From Serinus canaria (taxonomy: Eukaryota > Chordata > Aves > Passeriformes > Fringillidae), in NCBI RefSeq assembly GCF_022539315.1, contig NC_066313.1, positions 28,247,059-28,311,058 on the forward strand: a DNA stretch of 64,000 bases, given 5' to 3'. This document shows, piece after piece, positions 38,701 to 53,700 of this stretch. Every line of letters begins with the position of its first letter. Positions within the stretch are counted from its first letter, which is position 1. The notes under the pieces were generated by a model, which worked only from the letters and a program-made list of their open reading frames with translations, ran no database searches and was not told the origin of the DNA. Position numbers and translations under genes: made by a program.

Positions 38701-41700
38701 AAGTTCTCTACTTCTCCCAGCTGTGCATCTGCCTGAGGGGATGGACTACAGGAAGCACCTGTTTCCTATGCGAAGAAGCATCATATTAGCAACTTAATAG
38801 CAGATCAGAGACTCTGGTATTCCACAAGAAAATAGTGGTTTTTTGAAACATAAGATATCATGTATCCAGAAGATACTGGGGAAAGGAAGGTTATACTAGA
38901 TACCACCTGTATATCCTCAGAAGAAAGCAGCTGAAGGTTTTACTCTAAGGAAAGACTAGGTCTCCAAGGGGAAAAGAGAAAAGGTACCCATTAAGCAGAC
39001 ATGAGTGATTTGCTAGAAAGGGAGAAATAGGATGAGATGTTGTAAATATTCTAAGCAAAGAACCTCTTTGCTTTTAGAACTTCAAACGCTGTGGAAAATA
39101 ACAGAGTAGGATAAAGTAGGACTGATGGATGCTGCAGTAAGACAGGCTGGGATTTTGTGACCGAAATGAGTGCTGACATTATGTTGGTTCAGAACAGTAG
39201 CAGAAACGGAGTCAGCTGATGGTGGAACCATATCAGTTGAATGTTGGAAGAGCCTTAGAACAATGTGTATAGTCAGGATTCACAGAGTAATCAGAGGAAT
39301 TTAAATTCTAATGGAAATCTGGGTCACGTCATTAAAGTATTTTTTTCTCAGAGGTAGCTGAATCCTGTGAATTGTAGCACCCAAGAGATTCCTCTTTGAC
39401 TGGGCCTTCAAGATGAAGTTGCAGGTTTATACCCATTCCCAGCTACAGCCAAGTAAGAAACCTGAGTGAATAGCACAGATACACATACATAAATTTGAAA
39501 TTCATGAGAGGGTCTCACCCCTTTTTCCCCTCCAGCACCCAGCACCCTGTATCTCCAGCACTTTGCACCCACAGCCCAGTCTCCCAAGAAGGTGACAGCC
39601 AGATCTCTTGCACTACTAGTGCAGGGCATCATACACACAGTCACCTCCCAATACACTCAAGTGCACCTCCCACACCATGGACTTTGAAGGGTGTCCAGCA
39701 TCCATGCTCAAACCCCATGGTCTTGATCTGGTTTGAGCTATCTCGGACCCTGTGTCTTCCTGATGCTGCTCTCTTCCAACTCACTGGCTAGTCCAGCACA
39801 TAATTTGTCAACATATGTATACATGCATGCATGTATATCACACATACACACACACACTCACAAACACATTCACACAATAAATAGTTAGAAGTGGAGTTTC
39901 AGAGGAGAGTGAGACATGCTGAAGTAATCAAGGCACAAGGCTTGGGCAGACAATCATACTGTTCTGCAGTTGTTTACACATATCTGATGCCTTTTACCCC
40001 CTTTAATCCCTGTCTTCCCATGCTTATTACTCCCTGATCCACCTTGATACACTTCTTTTCCCTCTTAAGCTTCCTCCCCCAAAAATCCCATATGATGTTT
40101 GTCCAATCCCAGCATTCTCTGTTCCATTCCAAAATTCTGTTTCTCTTTGCATCCCACAATAAATGCCCCAAACCTTCAGGAAGAAATCCCTCCTATGTTT
40201 GCATGGCATTTCAGAGCTTCTCTGAGTCATTTTGGTGAATTTTGCAGAGACAATGGCCCAGTCTGTCTCCTTTAGGGGTGATAGTGCTGACTCACTGTGT
40301 TCCCATATTCTCTGATTAGGCTTCCTGGGATCCTCCACCCACAATTGTTCCTCTAATCATTGCTAAGTCTTTTTGTTTAACTCAGTATCCCTTCAGTCAG
40401 AGGCTGACAATCTTGACCTTACTCTGTTTTCAGGGAATAATATTGCAGCTACTGTATTTCAACCCAGTGCTCCAGGGGTTATCACTAAAATCAGGCACAT
40501 GCCCAGTGCTTATCAGAAATGGATTTCAAGACACTTACTGCAAAAGACTTCTCGCTGGATGCAGAACTAGGCCTCTCAGATTCAGGGTTTGGTGAATGAG
40601 ATACTGGTCTCTTACTACCTTCTTCCTCTTCTGTGTCCTCCTCATCAAAATTCAAACTGCCAGAAATTCCTGTTAGAATACAGGATTAAGCATGTATGAT
40701 AAAGGATTAAGCAATCTCTGAAAGTAGGTGTCATGAGTTCGTGGCATCACTAATTCATATTTGACTGTTGAATACCTATTCACACTCTTAATTTCTGCTT
40801 TTTCAACTGATGATTCTTAATTTCTGCTTCAACTGCTGATTTTCTTCATGTGCTGTATCTCTTGCTGAGCCTTATAATTCAAATTCCTACTGATATTTTG
40901 CAGCAGTCACTGTGCAGATGATTAAGCAGCTGTCAGGCCTTTATTAATATGGATTTTACTTGATATTCCATGACATAACATATTGCTTAGTTTATGTTGT
41001 CATTGAACTAATTTTGCATATTTTCATGCAGAAAAGTCCTCCATGTCTTAAGAACAACAACAGTTCAAGGAAATCCAGATCAATATGCTGACACCTATCC
41101 CATAAATTGGACTCTGTACAGTTTACATCCTTTACCACTTTCCCTCAGTCTTGTCCCTGAAACAGGGTATTGCAATTTTTCAGTAAGAGCCCCTCCTGTT
41201 CTTACATTGATCAGGTCCATAAATACTAAAAATGACTTGATTTCTAAAACTGAAGCACAGACTGAGAAGTTTCAGGACTTATTTAATCTTAACCTAAGCA
41301 CAGTCATGTAGAGATGACTGTGGGTATATAACTAAAATAACTCTTCATAAAGACACATTTATGAAGAGGGTCTGTAGACATCATTATTTGGTGTGTCCTT
41401 CTACTTGGAACTGCATCATCAGTTGGTCATTAGGAAGAAGTTCTTCTTAAGGGTGACTGGGAGTTGGAAAGAGTGGCCCAGGGAGGTGGTGGAGTCACTG
41501 TCCCTGGAGGTGTTTAAGGAAAGACTGGATGTGGTACTTTGTGCCATTTTCTAGGTGTTAGGTCATAGGTTGGACTCAATGACCTCAAAGGTCTTTTCCA
41601 ACCAAACTGATTCTGTGCATCCAGGATTTTGTTCTATGATTCTTTAATTTGGCTGTAGAAAGAAAATGTACCTAAAGCATTACAGACAGTGAACACGACC

Positions 41701-44700
41701 TGCTTAACTGAATAATTTTCTGAGAACATATAACAATGCTCTGACATGGCACTGCAAAGGGGCACTGCTGGAAGTCTCAGATAAAACAGAAAAATCCAGT
41801 CTTAACAACCTGTCAGTAAACTTCCCAAGGGACATTTGGGAAGAGGAAAGGCGTTGACCCTGGTATTCCAGCCAATTTCAAAATTCACTGTTTATATTCT
41901 ACCTCCACTAATTTCCCCTGAAGTTACTGGATATTCTCTCCTCTTTCCTTTTCTAACTCTTGTGCAATGTTGCTATCTGTAGGTAATCATCTGTGCCATT
42001 TGAAAACTGGATGACAATACCTCTGAATGTGATAGTACCTCAATACCTGCAGTGTATGGGAAACATTCTGGGAGACAAGCTCTGCAAAATAAAAACAAGC
42101 TGTGTAATAAATTAAGCACTAGCTGTCATTTTACTGCAAAGTGCTTAGGCTGCATGCAACAAAAAAAGGTTTCCTGTAGTACTGGCAGCGACTTAAGATA
42201 CTTGGCAGACAGAGCTTGACACTCCACTAGGAAATTACTCAATGGGATATCATTATTGAATATATAACTCAAAAACCACTGACTGTGACAGCCTCTGACT
42301 CAGAAAAAAAACACCTTTCCTGTCAGTCTCCTAAAGAGTTAAATTATGGCATTTACTGAGAGGTCCTGCTGTTGTGAAAATATTCAAGCATCTTATCAAG
42401 ATATAACACATCTACAATAAAAACACCCCAAACTTTAGCAAAATGTGATATAGCATTTTGTGAGCAATTTCCTTGGAAAGATCAGAAATTTTACAGCACA
42501 TTGAGAAACCCTTAAAATATAACTGGTATGGTTCAAATAACATCATGAAAAGAAACTGCAGCACTGCACTTCCACATGCTGTAAAATCTAGTAGCTCTTT
42601 TAAAAGTAATATCCTACAGACATTTGTTTCATGATTCCTCATTTTTTAATGCCACTGAAATAAAGTTATGAAAGTAGAAGAGCCCCAAAAAAGACATTTA
42701 CCTATTATTAACTCTTACCTCGTTTCTGTAATATTTCTTGCAGATCTGGCTTGGTTGCTGTGTCTGTTACAGCCTCTCCATCATTTTCCTTATCTGCATT
42801 GTCTTCTGGTTTGGTAGATCCAACAGACAGAGTTTGGAGCTTGGTCCCCAAATCCTGAACTTCTGATTTCAGGAAAGCAGCTGGTCCATCAATGCCTGCA
42901 GGCCAAAATGAAACAGAATGAAACAAAAGTCTATTTTTTCATGGCCAAAGATGCATCCCAGGATGGTGGCTCTATTCATCATCCCTTCCTCTAGCATCTC
43001 TTTAAAGTATTAAATATAGTTGTTCATTTTTTTTCAGAAGGCTTGGGAGGAGTCAGGCCCAACTCTGGTAGAGACTGCCTATTACTTTAAACATATCAGT
43101 TATCAGTTTCTCCCTATTTAAATATAGGGATTTTATTTACCTTTTTATAAGGGCTTAAGCAATTAAAACAATTAAGCAAGTTTTATTTGTCATGCACATT
43201 GATAGTTTTCAATTTATTTACAGATACTTCTTTTATTTTCTTTCCCTTCACATTGTTTGTTTGCTCTTATGCCAGTGAGTACTCTACAGTGAACACCACA
43301 AATCAATTTGATAGAAGTATCTACAGCTATAGACAGAAAAAAACCCTCTATCTTTTTGTTAGAATGAAATTTCAATGTTTAAACCATACAACACAGCTGT
43401 GCACCACACTTCCCAATTGGTGGAAGCATCTTGATGTCAGGGTCTGGCATAACACCTAATATGTAGCACACAATGCTTAAGTGTAGTTCCAGCTTTGGAT
43501 TTCTTGTTTTCCCACTGTTTTCCTTCTTAAAACTCTACTGCTTTATCTAGGCATTGTATTTCTGACATGCTTACTGCTGTTGTCACTTCCTACCAGGATT
43601 TGCTTGCACTGAGGAAGCCCCAGAACTATGAAAGGTAGTGAATGAGCAGTTAAGTTTTCATTTGAGTCTTACTGAAGACTTCTACCTTAAGTTATAGCTA
43701 TCTTATCTCTCATTCTCTTCTTGACTTGAAAGTGTCTTTTAACAGAAGCTTTCTTACACCTGATTTTAGACATATAAATGCTACCACAAATACCACCACT
43801 TTCCTTCCCATCCTATTATCCTGAAAGGCATTTGGAGAACAAGAAAAATATTCAAAGAATATTTTGAACAAGAACAAGAAAAATATACAAGAGAGAAAGG
43901 ATAACATAGTCCCAACTGTGATCTTCAAACCAGGTAACACCCCTTGTTTGGAGATTTAAAATTCTACTGTGCATATTAATTTGCTATCAATACAAGGCTT
44001 GTATTATAACACCCTGCAATAGCACACATCTCAAAGCCTTAGAATGTTTCCCATAATTTTCTTGATAGACTGATGGGATCCTGGCTCTCATAAACAACTT
44101 CCTGACACTTCCACTAGAATGTAAGGATTTCATTGCTGCTCTTATCTCCTTGTGACATGAGAGGCTTAAGACTCTCACTACTGCATTTTTTTTCACTCCT
44201 AAAATAATGGTCACTATTTTACTGCAATATTTTGAAGCCACCAAGTCATTGCCTTTGGCCCTGATAGCACTTCATGCTTGTGAGTTTGTGGACTGCTATA
44301 ACCTGTCATGTTTCAGTTGTCTCAATGAAGCCCACAAAAAACAACAGATGAGGTAAAAACCATCAAGAGCCTAACACAGTGTTCACAACACTTTTTGTTT
44401 GCTTTTTCCACTTTATCATTCAGTCATATGCAGTCTTGAGGTGGAGTATCCTTGACACCATAAGGAAACACCGTACAAACAGTCACTACTGAATTATTTA
44501 TCTTACAGCTTTAGAAGATTTTTTTACTTTTGATTTGTATGTCCCCACCTTTATAGAAATTGCCAGCCCATTTCTACAGTTCTTCTAGCCTAAACCAAGA
44601 GAAAGATTACTCAAGGGCACATGAAGTTTTACAAGGTGAGATTTTTGCTTGCTTTCAGTTTAGTATTGCTCAACCATACTGTACTACAATTCAACTTTTG

Positions 44701-47700
44701 TATATAGAGAAGTATGCAATCAATCTTATCCCTTGACCCCTACCACAGCAATGTAAGCACCCATCTGTGACATAATGCATGCACTGGGATTTTGGAGAAC
44801 CCTGTTGCAATCAGGTTGATTATTTACCATGTAAAACAACATCACTGTGGACAGGGGTAGGAGTTTCTACTAAAGGAGTCTGCTCCTCGCACCCTTTGGG
44901 CTTTGACCTGCGCGGCTTGGCCTCAGGATTTGGCTGCACCATCAGCGGATCGAGACGTTTCTTCCTCTGCTTCTTCTCTAGAAGGGCTCTCTGTGGAATA
45001 AAGAAAAGCAGGAAACAGAGATGAGTAATCACATCCAGAGAGGCAGAATCCACGCCTCAGCCACTGACAATGACATGTCCCTGATCAGAATGTCAAATAA
45101 AACTGAAATATTCTTGCAAGCTCTTTGTGTGTAGGATATTCTCTCAATATCCTACACACAGATATCACTGTGGTTTTGGAGTGAGATACTGACTCTGATG
45201 CTCCACAAGAGGTTGACATGGACACCTCCTTATTTTCTGACCTGTCTTGAGAATACCAGTTAAATCCTTTCACCCAGTCTCAGTTGCAGCAATCCTTAAC
45301 ACAAATAGAAAATTTCATAGTCATCCACAATCCAGTATGAAGCAGTCAGGACTTGCAAAGGAAAACGTTTTCTCTCAAAAGCTATCACCTTATAGGGAGA
45401 ACTTAAAGCAAATAGTTCCCAGAAACCAATGCTGAGAGATAAGACTTAAAGTAGGGAGAAAAACAGATAAGTAACAGTAATTAAAATAGAAATGACCCAC
45501 TAAAAAAAATTTTATCTACCTTGCAAAATTTTTCCATATAATTCAGGACTGAAAGGAAAGACTGGTAAGTCCAAATGCTAAAAATGAAAACATTATTTCT
45601 CCAAGATACATATCTATTAGATACTTGAGATTTCCTACTCAATGAGGAGAGAAACAACTTCTAGACTTAAATCAAGGCAAAAAGGGACATGTTGCCATTT
45701 TAGACCTGCTTAGTCCTTAAAAACAAAGGTGGAAGAAGGAAAAATCATATTCTAATATTCTGCACCATTATGCAAACAACGTGCAAGCTCCTTACAGTAA
45801 ATGCAGTATATCATGGCTGTCTCTTAGGTACCTGAACATCCCTGAAAATTGTTTTTGATGACAGAAACCACTTCTCCATCAAATTATTTTTAGTTTTGAT
45901 GCACTACTAGATAAACAATTCATCAGTCCAACAATACAATCCACAGACACAGACATTTTTAGAGCCCTCTTCTCTCCCATTATTCTTTTTCTCTTGTTGG
46001 TTTTTCCCTTTGCTATTAGTCTTGTTATCTCATGTGAGATTAGTTTCTCAGACAACCTCTCCCTGCGGAATTCCAACATAACTCAGCCCTTGATTCTTTA
46101 TTTTGTCTGGTTTTTTCACTTATCTAAAAGAAAAAAAAAAACCAAAAACCCAACCACCCACAACCCAAACAAAACCAAACATACAAAACCTCAAGAACAA
46201 CAAACAAATGAACAAAAACAAATAACATGAAACAAAATTAGGTTTTTTTATTTAAATTCAGTATTACCCTTTGAAGACTGGACTGCAGTATAGGTAGTGT
46301 TTGCTACTGCAGAATTATTTGCAAAAATTATACTGCAGAGCAAAAGTTACACAGAATTCCAAAGAGATTATCACATTTGTCTAGAATAAGAAAGAAAAAT
46401 AAGCATTAAAGTCAAATTCTTAGAAATTGCTAATTACAAATGTGTTTTCTAGGAAGGTAGTCAGACCTTTCAGAAGAATTTACATTGCTTTGTGTTGCTT
46501 GTTCCTTTTAAAAGTTAAAGCTGAGGAAAAGTAAAAAAAGTCATGATAGTTTATAATTCTCCAAAGGAGAGAGGAAAAACAACAATCAAAACATTATACA
46601 CAGAATAAGGATTTGAGAAAAACTGTTGTCAAGGCTTCTCTGCCTGACAAATAGGCAGGCAAGAAAAAAAAAAACCAAAACCCAAAAAAACCAGCAAAAC
46701 TGACACAACCTTAAGGCAGTAAGAAAATATACAGCTATTGTTAGAATGCAAAATTGAATTTGGGATCAACACAGGATATAGTAATTTCAAGAGTTATTTG
46801 GTGGATTATTCTATTAGATAAGCTTTTTTTTTAACATTTCACTGCTTACTAGTCTAAATTTTAATTATTATTATTCACATAGACTGTGTTACATCAAAGG
46901 GTTTCTTGGACTCACCAATCCAATAGGATCTGCTTTTATTAAACAGTTTACTGCTGGTAGATGTGACTGATCTTCCTTTCTTGCAAGAGCCACAGGATAA
47001 ACAAAGTGACAACACTTGATAGTAACAATCTTTTTAAAAAGGCTTCTCTTTACCACTTTGCATACTGAGATAGAAAAAATGTGTACAAGTCCACTGTCAG
47101 GAGAGCAAACAGTAGTTCATTTTCTCTCCATACGGTGGCAGAGCAGCCTGCCCTTCACTACCATGAATTCCCGGCCGTATTCCACTAAGGTAGTAGAAAA
47201 AGGAAACGAGTATTTTGTTTCATTTTGTCTACTAATTAGCCTTTTCCTCCAGCTCTGTGTTACAGTAAAAATCCATATAATAGCACTTCATAAAACGTAG
47301 ATAGTTCATGAACAGGACACCAGAACACAGAACCCATCAAATAAATAACAAACACTAATTATATTTATTTGCTTGGGATTTTGTACACTCCATGCATTAA
47401 ATACTTCCAGAAACAACTTAGAAAACCATAACATCAGAGTATAGGATGACTAGAGGATCACAAACCACCAACTCCTGTTCAAATGAGCTTCCAAGAAGTC
47501 ACATGAGAATATTTAGTGTACTATTAAGGCAACTAGTTTAGTATTCTCTTTTTCCAGCTGTGTGGCAGGAAACTGATATACAGGAAAGTTCCAACCACTC
47601 CAGCCTTGAAGGTGCAATCATGTGCTACTTATTAGTTGGTACAGTCCTAACCCTAGCAGGCCATGCAGGACGGATCCTAGCTAGGGAACATCCTCTCCTC

Positions 47701-50700
47701 TTCCAGCTGCCCCTTAGCTCATGCTGGGGCAACAGTGACAACGGCAGTGATGGTGGCATCAGTGAAACTCCATGTCAAGAGCAATGCACCACACCAGGTG
47801 CATTCAGAAACATGCCAGGCTTCGTCCTCCCGCTGCACAGGGAGATGGCAGCATTGCACTTGGAGCTGCAGACACCTAATAAGACTCAAAAATCTTCTAC
47901 TAATGAGGAAAAAAGCACTGCCTGAGCAATCATATACTCTTGCCTCAAGGAAAAGGCAGTAGTCCAGGAGAAAAAAGCATCCTGGCAGGCAGAGCTGGCC
48001 CACAGATAGAACTTGATGTCATGCACTATTATAAATAATATTTTACTGCAATTACAGGGTTTCCAAACCTATCATAAAGACGGGTTTGGAACAGGCATGT
48101 CTCTGCTATTGCTTATTCCAGATTCTCCCTATGACCAGAGATTGTATATATGATCCTGCTGGATTAAAACATTTTGCATTTTTTAAATTTCAATTCCTAT
48201 AATTGTTTATGACAAATTAATCAAGTAAGGCATCAGCTACAAACGGCAGCAAGCCCATCATATTTGGTAGTGATCTCCTATTGACCTTTGTTTCTTCAGA
48301 ATGCATAATACTATTCATGTAAAAGTAAACTTTAAAATTAATATCCAAAACCTAATTCTAAAACCCTAAATTAGAGATTGTCAGCACTTCTCAACAAATC
48401 TCATTTGCAAAGGGCAAGGAGTTAAAATATATTTAATGAAATTTTCTAGCTGTTTCTTTTGCAGATGATTGCAGTCTCAAACAAATCCAAGAAAGATGGA
48501 AACAAATTTGCGAAAAGAAACAAATTATTTAAACTGACTTCTTCATGGTGCACCTGACAGCTGCTCTGAGGTAATTCTACCCAGCCCAGCTGGCTTTTCT
48601 TTGGAGGCATAGCCATGTATCCCCATGGCAAGGCCTGACACTAAGCAAATGACAGTACCCAGCACTAGGAGACAGTGATTATTACCAGCTTATGATCCAA
48701 GACCAGTTCTAAACCAGACCCTGGTTTAGATCCTGTTCATCACCAAGCAATCAGACCACCCCTAGTTTTGGAATTTCTTACCAAATGGCATTTGACACTA
48801 AATGCTCTTTAATAATTTATTTTAATTATTTCTATTTTTAAATAAATTGTTTGCTTTTAAAGAAGCATCATTTATTAGTCTACAGATAAAGGACTACTGT
48901 AGCTTCCACAAATATGACCAAAAATAAATTTTATCTCTTGACTCTGAAGTGTTTTAGTAAAATGCCTATATAGACACAATAATGTTGATTATAAATTCAG
49001 TGCCTGAAATCCAAGCCTAGCAAACTCAGACTACAAATAATGACCAGGTTCTGGTAATTAAGAGGATCATTACCACTGCAACAGTTCTCTGAAGACTGTT
49101 GTGTCTGGACTTAAAGATGCTAGCTGAGAAAATGCCTTTCTAAAAACCATACTTTAATTTGAACAAGATGAGTTTAATGCAAGACAGTGATCTGTGGTCC
49201 ATGTGAAATGGCCAGCTAGAGAACCATCAGTCTCACATTATCTAATCTATTTACAAGCATTTGAAATTTCACAGAGAAAGAATATTAAGGATGGATACTT
49301 CATTGCTTTGAAGAATATGGTAATGTAAGCATCCAGCAAACAGTACTTCAGAAACTGAGACCTATAGCCTAATAATTGACCCATGCTTGGCTGCAAATAT
49401 TTTCATTGTAGGAAACAAAAAAGGTCAGAAGAGGCTGAAAATCCTTTTCAACAGCAGTGTTAAAGAGATCATACTATAGGTCAGTGAAACCATTCCTTTG
49501 ATACCTAAAATGGATAATTCCCTGCAATCTTCCCATCTTTTGATTTATTCCTGCTCTCTAGTGACTCAATCCCAATGAAATAAGAGAACACATGAAAAAT
49601 AAATTAATCAAACACACCAAATCTACCAGCCATGGCAAGGCTGACTTGAACTAATGAAAACCATGAAAATCATTAGTTCATTAGACCAACCATTTTTAGC
49701 ACTTCACCCCCATTTCTCAAGTCTTGAGAGGGCTGTTTGATTTTCTGTACTTATCTTTACCAGCTTCAGCACTATCATTTACCTGATTCTGCAGTTTCAG
49801 CTGTCGTAGTTTCATGCTTTCATCCTCAAAGACGCTGGAAAAGCAAAATAAACAAATCAATTAATTATTGCTATTAAACAGTTCGCATTACAAGAACACA
49901 GGATATTTTCAGACAACAGCTTCGTCATCAAGACTTAAAAATGACTTTTAGACATCTCACATGAAGACCAAGACACAGGGTATTAAAAATAAAACAAGAT
50001 ATTCTGTCATAAATAAGACTGAACTCTGGTTTAGTCCCCTTACTAAACCTTTCCAGAAAGATTTTGAAAGCACCAAAGGCTTCATTACTGGTAGATGGAT
50101 TACAAACCTCTGTTGAGGTGGGGCTAGGAGACAGTTTACCTGAAGGCTTAACACAGCTCAGATCAATTCAGGAAAGTCCCTGCTCCTTCATAGGATACCC
50201 GATTCCAAATGATTTCAGTTTTGTCTTGGAGTCAAAGCTACTTCATTTTCTCTTCCTGCCACACCTTCAGTTAACTACAGTTAATACCTGGGAAAATCTG
50301 TGTTTGCAACATCTGACATTAATTCCTAAAGGTAAAAAAATAATTATTTCCCTATTTCAGTATTCTATAGATAACTTTTATAAGAACTCTGATCTTTTTG
50401 TTCCAAGTTGTGTTCCATATAGACTTTCCATTTCCTTTTGTATGATAGTGAATTATTTCATAAAATGCAATTTAGAGCAGTTAACCCCACAAATGGGAAA
50501 TATTAATTGACTATTAAGCACATACTCTGCTGACCACAGTTGTGCTCTTTCCTTCAACACAATTTTGACAAAGGCCTCTCTTGAAGTGAGAAAGCATCAG
50601 GAAGAAGGTACTTAATGTGGGAAACAGACAAACATTATATATTTTATTAATAGCATGCAGAAAAGCAGGGTAAGCCACAATTTCAATTTAAACAGGAAAT

Positions 50701-53700
50701 TCTCTGTCTGGTCTAGGTATCCATAAATGTCCAATGATGTGAAATCACAAGCTGGCAGCCAGTGTTCAATATAACCCTAACAAGAAAACCCAGAGACAGA
50801 GAGAGAGCAGAGCTGGGGTTTCTGCAAAACACATGCCATAGAAATTGGATTATAGCACACAGAGCTAAGGAGAGAAGAAAAGCCTGAGCCTCCTTAACCC
50901 CTAACAAACCCACATTTGACTCAACTCCAGGCAAGCAGATGACAAATCAAAGGTTCTTAAAGACAAACCACACTAGTAAACATAGACCCTGCTCTGGAAG
51001 GCTGAAATACGCAGAAAAAGAGTTCTGTATACACACAGATACATAACAACTTATACTCTATAGTTGATACTCTAAAGTTGATACTGATTTTCCAACTAGT
51101 AGTATTTTAAAGCAAGTTAAGAGGGCCATTGCTTTTTTGCTCCACAGTTTTCCTAATTTCTATACTTTTTTTCCCCCTATGAATTTTAAGTATCACACAA
51201 CAGGTCTAAGACCTTGAAAACATTTTGTTTCTATAAACTAATGTTATTCCTAACATGGACTGTAATATACAGTGTCTTAGATTCTAAGGGAATGGAGGGC
51301 CTGGAAAAATTAGTGTCTTTCTTGAATAGGGATGGAGAGCTGTGTATCCCCAAAGCAACAGTTACAGTGATACAGTCATCTTCACTTGAAAATAGCCACA
51401 ACTTAAGAAAGAGACAAGCAGAAGCACATCTACTCAGTGCAGCACAATTTGCAACAGTTGTCACACAAAACTTCAGCATGAAAGGTGACATGCTTATTAT
51501 TTATAGCATAGGTGAGGGAACAGGCCATCTTTGACAAAAAAAAAAAAAAAAGGGAGCAGGAAGAAGAGGGAAGAATCCTTTTCTTCTTATACCTCCTGAT
51601 CAAGAACTTGATGACATCTGTTAACTGCAGTTGAGAGTTTGTTATAAAGCAATCTATGTACCTGTGATCAGCAGCAGACTTACAGACACATTCTGATGGA
51701 CACAAAGATGTCCTGTGTAGGTACAAGCTGCTACCTGTGGTTTTGTTGCTTTTCCTAGCAGAAAATGTATCCCCAAGCAATCTGAGTCTCTTAAAAAAAA
51801 TCAGAAGAAATAAACACTACCACTTTGGGAAATAAGTTTACAAGGTTTCCTTTCTACCTGGAAAATGACAAAGTGCTGAAATAGCAGGACTCACATACAT
51901 GCATTGTGGAAATCTTCAGTGAAAATTATTTACTTTGTATGTTAAATTATTTTCTACCTAGACTGAAATAAAGTTACATAATGTAACAGGAGCATAACAC
52001 AGACTACACAGTGCCTCAACTCTGGTCACTTAACTGATGCTTGAACATAAAGATTCTAACGGGTCACAGAGCTTGATAAAGGAAAAAGATAGCAAAGTGT
52101 TTTCTTACAATTTACTTTAAAACACAGACCAAAACTGCTGAGTTGCAGGCAAAACAAAATGAAAGCAACCATCTAGGCTTGTCATTTTAAAGTGCAAGGC
52201 TTCACACAAGCTGTAAAATAAAGTCATGAGCAATGTAGCACTATAAATACTAGCTTAAAAATACCCCTTTCACACTATTTTTTTTACCGCTCCTGCAACT
52301 TTTCTTCTAGAACTCATCATTATGAAAACATAATAACCAGTCAAAAAAGGTATTCCCACACGTCAAACCTTTTTCTACCCACCCCCCCACAGCAGAGTTG
52401 GTGTTATTACAAACTTTAACAGGAAAATGTTGTGCTAGAGTCACTCCCACAGCTCACCACTAAGGAATGTAAATGGTGTGCTAATTCAGCTGCAGGCTTC
52501 AAACAGCAATCTTCCTTCAGCTGGACTGACAACACAGATCAGTGCTCTGTCAGACATGCCCCACCAAAGCACTGTGCCCTTTGCTTTGCTTTTCTGTTCG
52601 AAGTGTATATGTGCTATAACAAAAATTATATATCCATCAGGAACAGGAAAAATAAGCAGAATTTCCATAGTTACAACACCACAGTTAGAAACAGGGAAGA
52701 AAATTCCTGACCACCAAACCATTTGCCCATTTACCCTTGAAAAATAAGAACTGAAAATTTTCAAGCAGTCAGTATCAATGTCCTCTCCCCAACCACTGCA
52801 GCACAGCAGCCTACATGAGATCCTGCCACAGACACCACTGCTACATTTACCAGAATCCACCTGCAATCCTACTGAAGCTGCATGACAGGTAACAGACGTG
52901 CCACAGATAAAGGAAAGATTACCCAGAACAGAACATACAAGGAAAGATTGATGATAGTTCAGGATACAGAATAAAAATGAGAGTGGGAAAGCAACTCAAA
53001 TAATATTTAATAAAACATGGAAGAAGATGGCAAGATGCAAAGGGGTTCACAGATTTGAAACAGATTAACATAGAGCAAAAAGTCTTATTTTAACTGGTAG
53101 CATCTCAAATTCCTATTGAAATCAGAATCAGCCTGGTTTTCATTTCATAATCAGAAATTAAAGTGTTGCAATAGGAATATGCAACAAATTTTTTATAAAT
53201 TGATTTGATCTTTCCTAACCATTTTCAGAATAGCAAACAACCACAAGGAGGACAAACTCACAAATTATTTAACAGATATTCATATATGCAACTGAAGCTT
53301 CCTTTTTGTGTGGCTTATTTTCCTTTCTGTAAAAAAGGCACACTACATCTACTGACATCTATTTCAGAATGGACATATTTTTCAATAGCACTGAAATTCT
53401 GGCATCACAAACTGTGGATAAGCAGAGGTAACACTCCTGTTTTCATTGCAGCTTGTCTGTGCTCCTGAGTATGCTGTACTTGAAAAAAAAACCAACTAAA
53501 ATACTTATGTTCTAATCACTTGGCAATAATTACCATTGAATCAGCCAAACACAAACATACAGTATAATCCAACTCCGAGAACAATGAAAAATCCTGATAT
53601 TAAAGCAGAAGGTAGAAAATAAAAGCAATCCACCAGCTGAAAATGTTCTTCCATTCTGTCCAAGGTCCACACAAGAGAAAGGACTGAAGAATTGAAGAGA

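Larger units (their letters stand above)
40670..42718 (-). other. TULP3: TULP3 intron 4
   Basis: It carries a CR1 fragment in antisense to the gene (41428-41644) and a short imperfect tandem repeat at 40786-40840. The remainder is unique, AT-rich sequence. Confidence 0.75.
44991..49782 (-). other. TULP3: TULP3 intron 2
   Basis: It contains a perfect hairpin at 45126-45160 and an A/C-rich low-complexity stretch at 46129-46230. A second perfect inverted repeat lies at 49647-49680. Open frames here (for example around 47.6-47.9 kb) lack any recognisable similarity. Confidence 0.75.

Noticed and set aside
38759..38765. Alternative acceptor of TULP3 exon 6, seven bases further into the exon
   Set aside because: It would shift the frame and produce an early stop. 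The acceptor before GAAACAG keeps phase 0 and the match to human TULP3.
41401..41640. Open frames inside the CR1 elements as host genes
   Set aside because: They are decayed fragments of the LINE and are antisense to TULP3.
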